A stretch of 64,000 nucleotides of DNA, taken from positions 1-64,000 of the forward strand of contig NZ_JBKTWO010000005.1 in assembly GCF_047249845.1 (NCBI RefSeq). The letters are read 5' to 3'. The notes beneath the pieces are model-generated. The model had not been told where the DNA came from. It saw nothing but the letters and a program-made list of their open reading frames with translations, and made no database searches. The position numbers were made by a program, and so were the translations under genes. Each line of letters opens with the position of its first letter. Position 1 is the stretch's first letter. Origin of the DNA: Thomasclavelia sp047249845. Its GTDB lineage: Bacteria; Bacillota_I; Bacilli_A; Erysipelotrichales; Coprobacillaceae. This document shows, in pieces, positions 35,663 through 45,125 of this stretch.

Positions 35663-38600
35663 TAATTAGTAATTTTAATTTTTTCTAATTTTATTTCTAT
35701 TGCTTCTACATGCTTAGATAACCCTGTTGTTCCTGCAATTTCTCCATTTTTAGCCCAATCAAGCCAGCCATAGTCTTCTACATGAACCCGATAATATATA
35801 TCATAATTATTTGCCATTTCCCCTGTTAATTTAATTTGCATTGCTTCCAATGGCATTGATTGTCCTGTTGTTCCCACGGTCACACCATCACTTTGCCAAT
35901 TTTGCCAACCTATACCTTGAATATATGTACGATATTGAACTGAACCTGTAAATAATTGATTCTCTAATGCAATTTTAATCGCTTCTAATTGTTTTGCTCT
36001 TCCTACTGTTCCTGACATTGCTCCATCATACTTTTTTGCCTGCCAGCCAATATCTTGTATGTGCGTTGAATATGATATATACCTTTGAATATGTGGTCTT
36101 TCTGTATTTCCTGGAGCTTCTCCTCCCCTTTTTACTAATTTTATTTCTATTGCTTCTAATTGTTTTGCTAATCCTGTTGTTCCTGCAATTTCTCCATTTT
36201 TAGCCCAATCAAGCCAGCCGTAGTCTTCTACATGAACTCGATAGTATATATCATAATGAGCACTCATCTCATCAGTTAATTTTATTTGAACAGCTTCTAA
36301 TTGTTTTGCTTTTCCACTTGTTCCAGATATTTCACCGCTGGATTTCCAATCCTTTTCCCAGCCATAATCTTCTATATGAGATTTGTATTGAACACTTCCA
36401 TTATATTCTGGATTCTCTAATATTATTTTTATTGCCTCAAGCTGCTTTACTTTTCCTACTGTTCCTGACATTGCTCCATCATATTTTTTTGCCTGCCAGC
36501 CAATATCTTGTATGTGCGTTGAATATGATATATACCTTTGAATATGTGGTCTTTCTGTATTTCCTGGAGCTTCTCCTCCCCTTTTTACTAATTTTATTTC
36601 TATTGCTTCTAATTGTTTTGCTAATCCTGTTGTTCCTGCAATTTCTCCATTTTTAGCCCAATCAAGCCAGCCGTAGTCTTCTACATGAACTCGATAGTAT
36701 ATATCATAATGAGCACTCATCTCATCAGTTAATTTTATTTGAACAGCTTCTAATTGTTTTGCTTTTCCACTTGTTCCAGATATTTCACCGCTGGATTTCC
36801 AATCCTTTTCCCAGCCATAATCTTCTATATGAGATTTGTATTGAACACTTCCATTATATTCTGGATTCTCTAATATTATTTTTATTGCCTCAAGCTGCTT
36901 TACTTTTCCTACTGTTCCTGACATTGCTCCATCATATTTTTTTGCCTGCCAGCCAATATCTTGTATGTGCGTTGAATATGATATTGATGAATTAGGGTTA
37001 GAAACTGTTACAAAACATTTAGCAATAATCCCATTAATTGTTGTTGCTGTAATCGTAGCAATACCAGCAGATACACCAGTCACTCTTCCATCACTATCCA
37101 CTTTTGCCACATTACTATTACTTGTTTTCCATGTTAATATTTTATTATTTGTAGTATTAGATGGTTCAATTTGTGCATTTAATAACATAGATTGATTTAC
37201 ATTTAAAGTTAAATATGATTTATCCAATGTAATCCCAGTTATTGGAATGTTAGTACTACTTGATGGTATAGTAACATTAAATGTAATACTATTATCATTA
37301 CTGCTTACAACATTTATTACAATACCACTATTGCTACCATCACTATAAAATAGTGTATCATTATCCCATTTATTTGTTGAAACTCTAGGTTTGCCAAACC
37401 TATTACGATTATATTTGTTTAATACTGCATTTCTAAGATCTCCCTCGCCTTTACCAAGCTGAGATTCCTCAGGTCTAAAAATATATAAGTAATCTTTTCT
37501 TCCATCATCAGAATTTGAAATATTACCATCTTTAATTTCACTATTTATGCGATATACTATTAAGCCATCATTATTGCTCGTTGCATCTCCTCGTACATCA
37601 TTTCGTTTTTCATAAAATTCCACTACAAAAAATTCCTTATTATTATAGGGTGAATATAATTTAACTGCTCTTTTTTCACCTGGATTTGCATATTGAGGAC
37701 GATTTAAAGTAATTGTCCCTGATGTCATTATTTCAGGTAATTTATTGCTCCATCCTAAATTATTATATTCACTACTCATGTATGCTAATATTCCCTGCGG
37801 ATTATAATACGTTGTTTCTGCCATAACATCATAAAAGCCAACTGGATTACCATTATTATTATAACGATATAAATCAGGTAATCCTAAAATATGCATATAC
37901 TCATGAATTATTGTTCCATAAGTACTTTGATTTAATGAAAAAACCCCTCCAGCATGCATACTATCGTATGTATTGATTAAATTATAAGTATCAACTGTCT
38001 TACCATGTAATTTAACATTAGGATTCATACCACTAATTTTATGTGACCATAGTAAATCAGACCATTGTACTTTATCCTCTGTTGCGCTATCTGCCTCAAC
38101 AAAAAATGATATAGCGTCAATATATCCATCATTATTTTTATCTAAATCTCCTGCTGATAATACTCTTTCAATACTCTCTTTTGATTTAGAAAGAACTTCA
38201 TTAATCAATTCCTTTTCTCTTTGTGACTTTTGACTATTAGAAGTATAACCTTCTTTATTACTATTACTCCACTTCATGTAATAACTTCTATTCTTTGAAA
38301 GCTTTACAGAAGTTACCTTTCCATTTATATCTTGTGGGAAAAAACTAGTTGTTGTAGTCATTTTATTATATGTATATTTTTCAACATACTGTTTCATTGA
38401 TAATACAGGTACTTTATCATTTACAATATCCATATTTACATTGCCAGTATTCATTAAAGAATTTGCTTTGCTTAATGTTAGACTATCATCTAAACTAGTT
38501 GTTGGTTTATCTGGAAACTCCACTAGAATAGCTAAATAATTATTTTCCTGGGTTGCTGTAGATCTTTGAAATCTATTATAGGTGATTGGTTTAGACTTGC

Positions 38601-38772
38601 TTTTTTCTAATCCATACATTTCAGTATAATCAACAAATCCCCCTTTATGTTCTTCTAATAATGGTGTATCCATTACATTATTTTGTGCATTTACTGATAT
38701 TAATGTGTAATTTCCTATTACTAGTATATTTATTAATAACATCATCAGTATTTTTCTTAATCTTTGATGCAT
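35662..38772 (-). CDS. Secreted M6-family metalloprotease with Big2 domain and 9 ChW repeats
   Basis: The 1036-residue protein has a signal peptide (about 1-29), an M6/immune-inhibitor-A-like protease domain with zinc motif IIHEYMHILGLPDLY near residue 290, a Big2 Ig-like domain at about 516-595 (ITGITLDKSYLTLNVNQS, VTGVSAGIATITATT), and nine ChW repeats from about 597 in three groups of three. Two adjacent groups are identical at DNA level. M6 enzymes degrade extracellular proteins, and some process host mucins or toxins. The repeats match those of the glucosaminidase downstream, implying a common wall ligand. Confidence 0.88.
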   Translation of the reverse strand: MHQRLRKILMMLLINILVIGNYTLISVNAQNNVMDTPLLEEHKGGFVDYTEMYGLEKSKSKPITYNRFQRSTATQENNYLAILVEFPDKPTTSLDDSLTLSKANSLMNTGNVNMDIVNDKVPVLSMKQYVEKYTYNKMTTTTSFFPQDINGKVTSVKLSKNRSYYMKWSNSNKEGYTSNSQKSQREKELINEVLSKSKESIERVLSAGDLDKNNDGYIDAISFFVEADSATEDKVQWSDLLWSHKISGMNPNVKLHGKTVDTYNLINTYDSMHAGGVFSLNQSTYGTIIHEYMHILGLPDLYRYNNNGNPVGFYDVMAETTYYNPQGILAYMSSEYNNLGWSNKLPEIMTSGTITLNRPQYANPGEKRAVKLYSPYNNKEFFVVEFYEKRNDVRGDATSNNDGLIVYRINSEIKDGNISNSDDGRKDYLYIFRPEESQLGKGEGDLRNAVLNKYNRNRFGKPRVSTNKWDNDTLFYSDGSNSGIVINVVSSNDNSITFNVTIPSSSTNIPITGITLDKSYLTLNVNQSMLLNAQIEPSNTTNNKILTWKTSNSNVAKVDSDGRVTGVSAGIATITATTINGIIAKCFVTVSNPNSSISYSTHIQDIGWQAKKYDGAMSGTVGKVKQLEAIKIILENPEYNGSVQYKSHIEDYGWEKDWKSSGEISGTSGKAKQLEAVQIKLTDEMSAHYDIYYRVHVEDYGWLDWAKNGEIAGTTGLAKQLEAIEIKLVKRGGEAPGNTERPHIQRYISYSTHIQDIGWQAKKYDGAMSGTVGKVKQLEAIKIILENPEYNGSVQYKSHIEDYGWEKDWKSSGEISGTSGKAKQLEAVQIKLTDEMSAHYDIYYRVHVEDYGWLDWAKNGEIAGTTGLAKQLEAIEIKLVKRGGEAPGNTERPHIQRYISYSTHIQDIGWQAKKYDGAMSGTVGRAKQLEAIKIALENQLFTGSVQYRTYIQGIGWQNWQSDGVTVGTTGQSMPLEAMQIKLTGEMANNYDIYYRVHVEDYGWLDWAKNGEIAGTTGLSKHVEAIEIKLEKIKITN
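36051..36956 (-). repeat. Perfect 453-bp tandem duplication inside the ChW array
   Basis: Units 36051-36503 and 36504-36956 appear identical base for base, each encoding 151 residues (three ChW repeats and a linker). Flanking sequence starts to differ just outside. The lack of silent changes points to very recent duplication or gene conversion. Confidence 0.85.
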
Positions 38773-38829
38773 TTTATTTTCCCCCTTTTTATTATTATAA
38801 TAATATATATTTTATCATAATAAGCCCTT

Positions 38830-38871
38830 AAAAACTATTAAAAATCAATATATTGATTTTTAATAGTTTTT
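38830..38871. repeat. 42-bp perfect AT-rich palindrome
   Basis: AAAAACTATTAAAAATCAAT is followed by its exact complement with no spacer, ending in TTTTTAT. It lies 58 bases upstream of the M6 protease start. It could stop incoming transcription or be an operator. Confidence 0.55.
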
Positions 38872-39189
38872 ATTTACTAATTATAAAAAAAGAAATCTTA
38901 CTTTTGTAAGCTTTCCCTATTTTTTGAATGTATTTAATTGTTAGAGCTTATATATTTGAGTTATTATCAGATAAGATGTAAAATAATTTTCTATTATATT
39001 CGATTGGCTTCATCCTACCATTTTCTTCTTTATCTATATGAATCTACTTTGACATTCTACTATATTATTATTAATAAGTTACTCTAAAATATTAGATAAT
39101 ATTCTCAAGTAATAAAATTGTTTTGAAAATAGTGATTCCCATTTGACAATTCTAAATACCAATTTAATTAAAAAATATAAACTCTTTTT

Positions 39190-39700
39190 TCGATTTTTGC
39201 CATTATAAGCATATAGAATGGTGTTTTATTTCACTATAAAATTAAAACAGGTATTAAGAACATTACAGTACTTCCTACTCGCAAACTTATGTCAAATCTT
39301 TATATAATTTTTTATAATCTCATTTGCATCTATACTATTGCATATTTAATAAAATCATTATCAAGCTCCCACCATGAACTTCCAAAATCAAACCCTAATC
39401 TTGCTGTGTTTTTCTCTTAAAAATTATTACTTTATACATCCCTCCTGTAATCAGGATGTATGGATGCTTTAAAATAGTTATTCCAATAGATTGATTAGTA
39501 ATAAAATGCCTCTTTAATTAAATTAATAGTAGCATGTATCATTTGACTTTATCCCCATTTAATATCAAAAGTTTTACTATCCGGTAAAAGAAAAATATTA
39601 TCTTTTTTTATTATTTCGCTTGTTATATCACATTTCTAATCTACATGTAAATAAAAATTTCTAGTTACTATTCAATGTATATCTCCACAATACCTTTATA
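39190..39700 (-). pseudogene. Decayed GT14 (core-2/I-branching type) glycosyltransferase
   Basis: One minus-strand frame, broken by several stops, reads FYLHVD, stop, KCDITSEIIKKDNIFLL, then TFDIKWG, stop, SQMIHATINLIKEAF, and later ARLGFDFGSSWWELDNDFIK. These pieces follow the GT14 order: YIHIDKKSDI, then xIxWGGxSQxxAxLxLxKEA, then GSxWWxLxxxFxxYxL. The rest of the 1.1-kb gap between 38773 and 39896 shows no intact gene. It lies just downstream of the wbaP-like gene. Confidence 0.6.
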
Positions 39701-39896
39701 CTTTAAATATCAATATTATGTCTATTTTTCTAAACTTAAAAGATTCATTCACCATTACTTTCTATATTTAGTTATAGTAAAATCTTTCTTATAATTCTAA
39801 TAACTTGTATACTTCCTTTTAGAAAAATCAAAATCTCATAGTTTAGATTTCCTAATGAAATACCGTAATATACTTATACATTACTGTTATCTGTCT

Positions 39897-41261
39897 CTAT
39901 AATGATCCTTTTCCATAAACCACACTCTTAATAGTCTTATAAATAATTGTAAAATCTAGCCAAATTGACCAGTTATGATAATAATAATCATCTAACTTAC
40001 AACGATAATTAAACTCCACATCACTTCTTCCGTTTGCTTGCCACATTCCTGTAACTCCTGGTTTTAATTTTATTATTGTGTCATAGTATTGTCCCATATC
40101 TTCTTTTTCACGAGGTAAATACGGTCTCGGACCAATAAAACTCATTTCCCCTTTTAATACATTTATAAACTGTGGCCATTCATCTAAAGAAGTTTTTCTC
40201 AAAAATTCTCCTACTGTTGTAATTCTAGGATCATCTTTCAATTTTTTATTAGTTAAATACTCTTCTTTTATTTTAGGATCTTCTTCCATCATTCTTTCAA
40301 GTTCTGCCTCAGCATTAGGAATCATTGATCTAAATTTATATATTTTAATCATCCTCCCATTTTTGCCAATCCGATCTTGCGAAAACATGATATTATCATG
40401 ATCTCCACTTTTTACATATTTATATTTTACATAAATCATTAGTGGTAATAGCGTAATAACACCTGCAATACCTGCTAAAATATCTATTAAACGCTTTAGA
40501 ATTCTGTCTAGTGTCCCCATCTCATCATTTGATGTTGCAATTAATAATTGACCATCAAAATCTTGCACTTCTGATGAAAAAGTCATTGTACCATTAACAT
40601 TTGGTAAATATTTTACAGCCTCTACTTTACCGTATATATCACTCATCACTTTATCGGTTACCCTTTGACTTGCTTCTGGTAATGCAATTATTATCTGTTC
40701 TATTTTTAAAGTATTTATAGCCTCATCAATTTTACAATAATCATATACTCTACTATGTTTAATAACATTTTCTTGTTTAAACCCATATAATTCATTAGTT
40801 TTATTTACATCTACATAACCTTTTACATCAGTTAATGCAAAACGGTTATTATTAGAAATTTTTCCTAGTCTAGCCGCTTCATATCCCGTTCCTATAACCA
40901 ATGTTCTTCTAGCAAACTGTTCTCTAAAAGCTATTCTTAAAAATCTTGAAGCTAATAAACTAATTATAAACATTGAAACAACCATTAATGTTAAATGCAT
41001 CCTACGCTCATAACCAGTTGCTTTTGGTACTAATACTAGTAAAGCAATAAAGAAACAAAAACTTGATTTAACTAATTGCTGTATTTCATTCCAAATCAAA
41101 CATGTATTTAATGAATAATGACCATATATAAATAAGAATAAAAAATATAATGTCCCTGAACCAAGTATTAAATCAATATCCATATGAAAATATAAACAGA
41201 TGAAATAATACATAACTGCCTCAATCCCAAATAACATAAACGGCATTATTTTCCTATTCAT
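39897..41261 (-). CDS. WbaP-type undecaprenyl-phosphate sugar phosphotransferase
   Basis: The 454-residue protein has four to five N-terminal membrane spans, a CoA-binding-like middle domain (RTLVIGTGYEAARLG near residues 138-152) and a C-terminal bacterial sugar transferase domain (FSQDRIGKNGRMIKIYKFRS, TSLDEWPQFINVLKGEMSFI, GPRPYLP, KPGVTGMWQANGRSD). It should transfer a sugar-1-phosphate to undecaprenyl phosphate and so start repeat-unit synthesis. A decayed copy lies at 31297-31939. It is divergent from the PAP2 gene. Confidence 0.9.
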   Translation of the reverse strand: MNRKIMPFMLFGIEAVMYYFICLYFHMDIDLILGSGTLYFLFLFIYGHYSLNTCLIWNEIQQLVKSSFCFFIALLVLVPKATGYERRMHLTLMVVSMFIISLLASRFLRIAFREQFARRTLVIGTGYEAARLGKISNNNRFALTDVKGYVDVNKTNELYGFKQENVIKHSRVYDYCKIDEAINTLKIEQIIIALPEASQRVTDKVMSDIYGKVEAVKYLPNVNGTMTFSSEVQDFDGQLLIATSNDEMGTLDRILKRLIDILAGIAGVITLLPLMIYVKYKYVKSGDHDNIMFSQDRIGKNGRMIKIYKFRSMIPNAEAELERMMEEDPKIKEEYLTNKKLKDDPRITTVGEFLRKTSLDEWPQFINVLKGEMSFIGPRPYLPREKEDMGQYYDTIIKLKPGVTGMWQANGRSDVEFNYRCKLDDYYYHNWSIWLDFTIIYKTIKSVVYGKGSL

Positions 41262-41345
41262 AAACTCACCTCAACATTCATAGAACAATTATACCCCAAT
41301 ATACTATTTATTTCTATCTTTTATAATTTTAAACATTATTATTAA

Positions 41346-41373
41346 TTGTTTAAAATTATAAATATAGTATAAT
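41346..41373 (+). promoter_or_regulatory. Candidate promoter of the PAP2 gene
   Basis: TTGTTT, a 16-base spacer and TATAAT lie about 30 bases before a GGAGG ribosome site and the ATG at 41404. Confidence 0.5.
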
Positions 41374-41403
41374 ATTTATATATCTTTATGATGGAGGCAA
41401 AAA

Positions 41404-41880
41404 ATGAAAAAGTTTTACACTAGTATAAATAAATTCATGTGGACTCATCCATTTATTAAATCATGCACTCACTTTTTATCAAGATTTTGTCCTTATATGG
41501 TTGCAATATTTTATATGTTATTTTTACTAAAGATTTATTTAGACAGACCTAATAATTTATTTATTTTAGCTGCTGAACCAATTGGAGTTATTTCAATTAC
41601 ATTGATTCTAAGAATCATAATAAACCGCCAGCGTCCATCAGAAAAATATAATTTACTTCCTATTGATGGAAGTAAAAAAACTGGACACTCTTTTCCTAGT
41701 ATTCATGTTGCAACTTCATTATCAATTGCCCTAGCAGTTTTAAGGTATGGTCCAAATATGGGATTATTATTATTTACACTTACTATTTTTATAACCATAG
41801 CAAGATTACTTTCAGGAGTTCATTATATAAGTGATATTATTGCAAGCATTTCAATTGCTCTTATCATTAATATAATCTAA
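41404..41880 (+). CDS. PAP2-family membrane phosphatase
   Basis: The 158-residue protein has about five membrane spans and the three phosphatase motifs: RIIINRQRP near residues 75-83, SFPSIHV near 97-103 and ARLLSGVHYISDI near 139-151. Small PAP2 proteins of this type dephosphorylate undecaprenyl diphosphate or phospholipid phosphates. Its place beside the WbaP gene suggests lipid-carrier recycling, an inference. The ribosome site GGAGG is strong. Confidence 0.85.
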   Translation: MKKFYTSINKFMWTHPFIKSCTHFLSRFCPYMVAIFYMLFLLKIYLDRPNNLFILAAEPIGVISITLILRIIINRQRPSEKYNLLPIDGSKKTGHSFPSIHVATSLSIALAVLRYGPNMGLLLFTLTIFITIARLLSGVHYISDIIASISIALIINII

Positions 41881-41888
41881 TATTAATT

Positions 41889-41925
41889 TTAGAATCACGA
41901 ATTAATATAAGTGATTCTTTTTATT
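41889..41925 (+). terminator. Terminator of the PAP2 gene
   Basis: AGAATCAC and GTGATTCT enclose a 12-base loop, followed by TTTTATTTT. Confidence 0.75.
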
Positions 41926-42052
41926 TTAATTAGTATTTTTTAGATTCAATACTGATTTTGTTTTTATTTTTTTACAAAAACAAACATCTAAAACCACAAA
42001 ATGTGATACTTATGATATAATAATGTCAAAACTATAGAAAGGAGCGATAACT

Positions 42053-42832
42053 ATGGCAACAATTACTTGCCCATCATGTGGTAAAGAATTAAGCGATGAT
42101 GCGTCTTTTTGTCCAAAATGTGGAGCCCCAATCAAAACAGATTTATCAGAAAAGACAACTGATTCATCTCAAGAAAAAATAACTGAAACGGAGGACTTAA
42201 CAGAATTAAAAAATACTGAAAAACAAAAAAAGAAACCAACTAAAAAAACAATTATTATAATATCAGTTATTGCACTGGTTGTAATTATTGTTAGTATCTT
42301 TGGTATTAAATCATATACGGATAAGAAAGAACGCCAAGAATATGTTGAATCATACAATACATATATAGATGATATTGATGATTTAAGTGACTTAATGTTA
42401 AAAGGTGCTGCAAGTTCTGAAGCCCTTTGCAACTTAACAACCAAAGTATGGTATAACTCTATTTGGGAAAAAGCAGATGATGAAACTGATAAATTTACTC
42501 AAACTAATGGTATATTTGTATCTGATTTTAATGATGCATTATTTAATTTAAGTATTGATTCAGATACTATTATTAAAATTAAAGAAATAAATACTAATGT
42601 TGATGACGTAAAAGTTAAATTTAAAAAAATGAAAAATTATCCAGAAGAATTAAAAAGTGAATATGAAACACTTGAAAAGATGTATGATAGTTATATAAGT
42701 TTTACTAATTTGGCTATTGATCCTACTGGATCATATAAAACATATAATGATAAATTTATTGAGATAGATTCAGAATTTATGGATTTATATAAAAAAGTAA
42801 AAGATTTTGATCTTTCACATTTAACTGAGTAA
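42053..42832 (+). CDS. Zinc-ribbon membrane protein of unknown function
   Basis: The 259-residue protein starts with a four-cysteine zinc ribbon (CPSCGKELSDDASFCPKCGA, residues 5-24). A charged linker follows, then one membrane span at about 65-86 and an extracytoplasmic, partly helical domain of about 170 residues. This plan is common in Firmicutes membrane sensors. An extended minus-10 (TGATATAAT near 42013-42021) and an AAAGGAG ribosome site precede it. I do not recognise the outer domain. Confidence 0.7.
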   Translation: MATITCPSCGKELSDDASFCPKCGAPIKTDLSEKTTDSSQEKITETEDLTELKNTEKQKKKPTKKTIIIISVIALVVIIVSIFGIKSYTDKKERQEYVESYNTYIDDIDDLSDLMLKGAASSEALCNLTTKVWYNSIWEKADDETDKFTQTNGIFVSDFNDALFNLSIDSDTIIKIKEINTNVDDVKVKFKKMKNYPEELKSEYETLEKMYDSYISFTNLAIDPTGSYKTYNDKFIEIDSEFMDLYKKVKDFDLSHLTE

Positions 42833-43277
42833 AGTAGATATTATATTTTTAAACAAAAATGACAACTAATCTAAAACATAAAAAATTAAATATATTATAA
42901 ACTTATTTTAAATAATAAAGGATTTTCTCAAAAAATAGAGAAAGTCCTTTATTTCTAGATAAGATATATCTTGTTTACTTCATTTCTTTTATTATTTCAA
43001 TCTTAACTTTTCTTTATATGATCAGATAAATATATTTTTTAAATAAAAAATATATTTAAACATACAAAATAGATTTATTTAGTTTTGATCATTTTGATCC
43101 ATAATAATTCAAATGAGCTTTTTCATCAACTTCTATATTTCATTAAAAGACATATATCTTTTATTCTAAATCAGCTCTCTGTTTTATTATCACTTTAGCT
43201 GCGACATCTAGCTATCAATACTTAATTTTTGATTTCATTTTATTTCCTTTTTAAAATTATTCTGTATTAATATTTTT
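42833..43277. other. Non-coding gap with a bidirectional terminator
   Basis: Apart from the terminator at 42915-42956, this 445-base gap shows only AT-rich sequence. Minus-strand frames near 43090-43230 contain short open pieces (LDVAAKVIIKQRADLE) interrupted by stops, so a dead gene is possible but cannot be identified. Confidence 0.4.
42915..42956. terminator. Bidirectional terminator
   Basis: ATAAAGGA-TTTTCTC pairs with AGAGAAA-TCCTTTAT around a short loop, with T-rich sequence on both sides. It ends the zinc-ribbon gene. Confidence 0.75.
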
Positions 43278-44087
43278 TTAATAATTATTCATCTTATTTA
43301 TCAATCGTTTCATATGTCCTTCAAACATTACATACATCCCAATATATATAACTTCTGCAACTAAAGTAAAAGAAATCATAATTACTACAAACGATGCTAA
43401 TGGACCATAAACAGTTGTATAATCAGCTATACTAAAATATAGTTCTAATCCTGATAATAATATCAACATCAACAAACTTGCAAATGCCGCTCCTTTTACA
43501 ATATCTACTACATGAACCTTAACATCAGGTATTATTTTATAAAGTAAAAATAAAATAATAAACATAATTAAAAATAAATATATTTCATCAAAAATAAATA
43601 TGTTACTTAAATTCATGAAAACATTAATTACTGGAACGATAGTTAATAATGAAATAATTAGTAACAACAGTACAAACACAGCCAATGTTTTAAATAACAT
43701 AATTATTTGTTCAATAATAAAGTTTCTTTGGTGAGTTGAAGGAAAAAGGTTTTTTGATATCCCATATAATTGATTTATTCCCCTACTTACAACAAATAAA
43801 GAAGTAATTATTGCTATTATCGAAGAAATACTAATATGACTAGATTTTAAAGATACAATTATAATACTAGAAAACTCAGGTGTTAAATATCTTTTTAATA
43901 ACTCTTCTAGTGATGTTAAATCAACGTTAAATATTGATGCTAAAAAAGCACATAAAGAACAAATTGGAATAATTGACATAATTAAGTAATATGCAAAACA
44001 TATTCCTGCATTTTTATTTACTTTATAACGATAATCTAAAACCCGATTATTTATTCTATTATATAACTTAACAATTATTTTACTCAT
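43278..44087 (-). CDS. YihY/BrkB-family membrane protein
   Basis: The 269-residue protein has six membrane spans and family segments such as AGICFAYYLIMSIIPICSLC near residues 27-46, VSRGINQLYGISKNLF, and YGPLASFVVIMI near the C-terminus. The function of this family is unsettled; it was once mislabelled ribonuclease BN. It appears unrelated to the neighbouring tail cluster and marks the cluster's outer border. Confidence 0.88.
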   Translation of the reverse strand: MSKIIVKLYNRINNRVLDYRYKVNKNAGICFAYYLIMSIIPICSLCAFLASIFNVDLTSLEELLKRYLTPEFSSIIIVSLKSSHISISSIIAIITSLFVVSRGINQLYGISKNLFPSTHQRNFIIEQIIMLFKTLAVFVLLLLIISLLTIVPVINVFMNLSNIFIFDEIYLFLIMFIILFLLYKIIPDVKVHVVDIVKGAAFASLLMLILLSGLELYFSIADYTTVYGPLASFVVIMISFTLVAEVIYIGMYVMFEGHMKRLINKMNNY

Positions 44088-44250
44088 ATTTCTTCACCTA
44101 AGTACCTTTTATTTAAGTATATCTTAGATAACTTGAATTGCATAGCACTCGAACTAAATTTAGCTCTTATTTCATCAAAATACTTTATATACTTAGAATT
44201 GTATTTCAATTCTAAAACAAAAATAACTTACTAAATTTGTTTATATTCAC

Positions 44251-44288
44251 AAAAAAGTAATGATTGGAATATTCCAATCATCACTTTC
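44251..44288 (-). terminator. Terminator of the tail/lysis operon
   Basis: The long stem AGTGATGATTGGAATATTCC and its near-perfect complement is followed by TTTTTTG on the minus strand, directly after the amidase stop. Confidence 0.8.
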
Positions 44289-45125
44289 TTAATATTTTTC
44301 ACCACTTAATAAATATTTCCATGTATTTTTTCCAACTATACCATCTTGTTTTAAATCACGATTTTTTTGAAATACCTTTACTGCATTTTTAGTTTTAGTC
44401 CCAAAGATTCCATCTTCTACAATATTAAAACCAACACTATTTAACCTCTCTTGAATTAGTTTAGTTATATTACCACATGCATTTAATTTTACCATTGGAC
44501 AAGCTATTAAAATATTAATAGAATTTATACCATTAACTATTAGGTTACTTGAATATTGTCTATTTAATTCCTCTTGTAATCTAGCAATCCAATCATCATA
44601 TTTACCACTTGGATTTTCATTACAAATTCCTCGATAAATTGCTTCTGCAAATTTATCAGAACCTAGCATTAGATATCTATTAGCATCCTCACTATCAACA
44701 AAACAAACTTCAACTAAGATACTTTTAGCTTTAGTTTTCTTGATCACGTATAAATTACTTCCATCTTTAACTCCACGATTATTAAAATCTAATAATTGAA
44801 TATTTTTACATATATTTAAAGCTGGTTGTAATTTCTTACCCTTATATGTATATACTTCAATGCCCTTTCCACCACCTGCATTAAAATGAACTGATATAAA
44901 ATAATCCACATCCTCTCTATTAGCAAGTTCAACACTTTTCTTTAAATATTCTACTTGAGTATTAGCTTTATCAACTGTACAGTTAATTACTTTATGTCCA
45001 CTATTTTCTAATAGTCTTATTAACTTTTCTCCTACTTTGCGTGTTTCAATGCTTTCTTCTATGATTCCTACAGCACCACTTCCCGGCCCTTTTAGTGTAT
45101 GACCACAGTTAATTGCAATTTTCAT
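44289..45125 (-). CDS. Phage-type N-acetylmuramoyl-L-alanine amidase (endolysin)
   Basis: The 278-residue protein has an N-terminal Amidase_3 domain (IAINCGHTLKGPGSGAVG with the first zinc histidine, a glutamate in IEESIETRKV, SVHFNAGGGKGIEVY with the second histidine, and ILVEVCFVD with the catalytic glutamate). The C-terminal half has a peptidoglycan-binding domain (VEDGIFGTKTKNAVKVFQK and QDGIVGKNTWKYLL). There is no signal peptide, so it needs the holin to cross the membrane. It overlaps the holin gene by 17 bases and ends the tail operon. Confidence 0.9.
   Translation of the reverse strand: MKIAINCGHTLKGPGSGAVGIIEESIETRKVGEKLIRLLENSGHKVINCTVDKANTQVEYLKKSVELANREDVDYFISVHFNAGGGKGIEVYTYKGKKLQPALNICKNIQLLDFNNRGVKDGSNLYVIKKTKAKSILVEVCFVDSEDANRYLMLGSDKFAEAIYRGICNENPSGKYDDWIARLQEELNRQYSSNLIVNGINSINILIACPMVKLNACGNITKLIQERLNSVGFNIVEDGIFGTKTKNAVKVFQKNRDLKQDGIVGKNTWKYLLSGEKY

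Noticed and set aside
32300..36990. Regularly spaced repeats that might suggest a CRISPR array
   Set aside because: The period is that of protein repeats (about 150 bp and 453 bp), the sequence is coding throughout, and no spacers or cas genes are present.
32073..36995. Many plus-strand open frames opposite the ChW-repeat genes
   Set aside because: They are Leu/Phe-rich reflections of the repeated minus-strand coding sequence, recur with the repeats, and lack ribosome sites.
42053..42114. Zinc-ribbon start as evidence for a transcription factor or topoisomerase
   Set aside because: The ribbon is followed by a linker, one membrane span and an outer domain, so it is a membrane protein.
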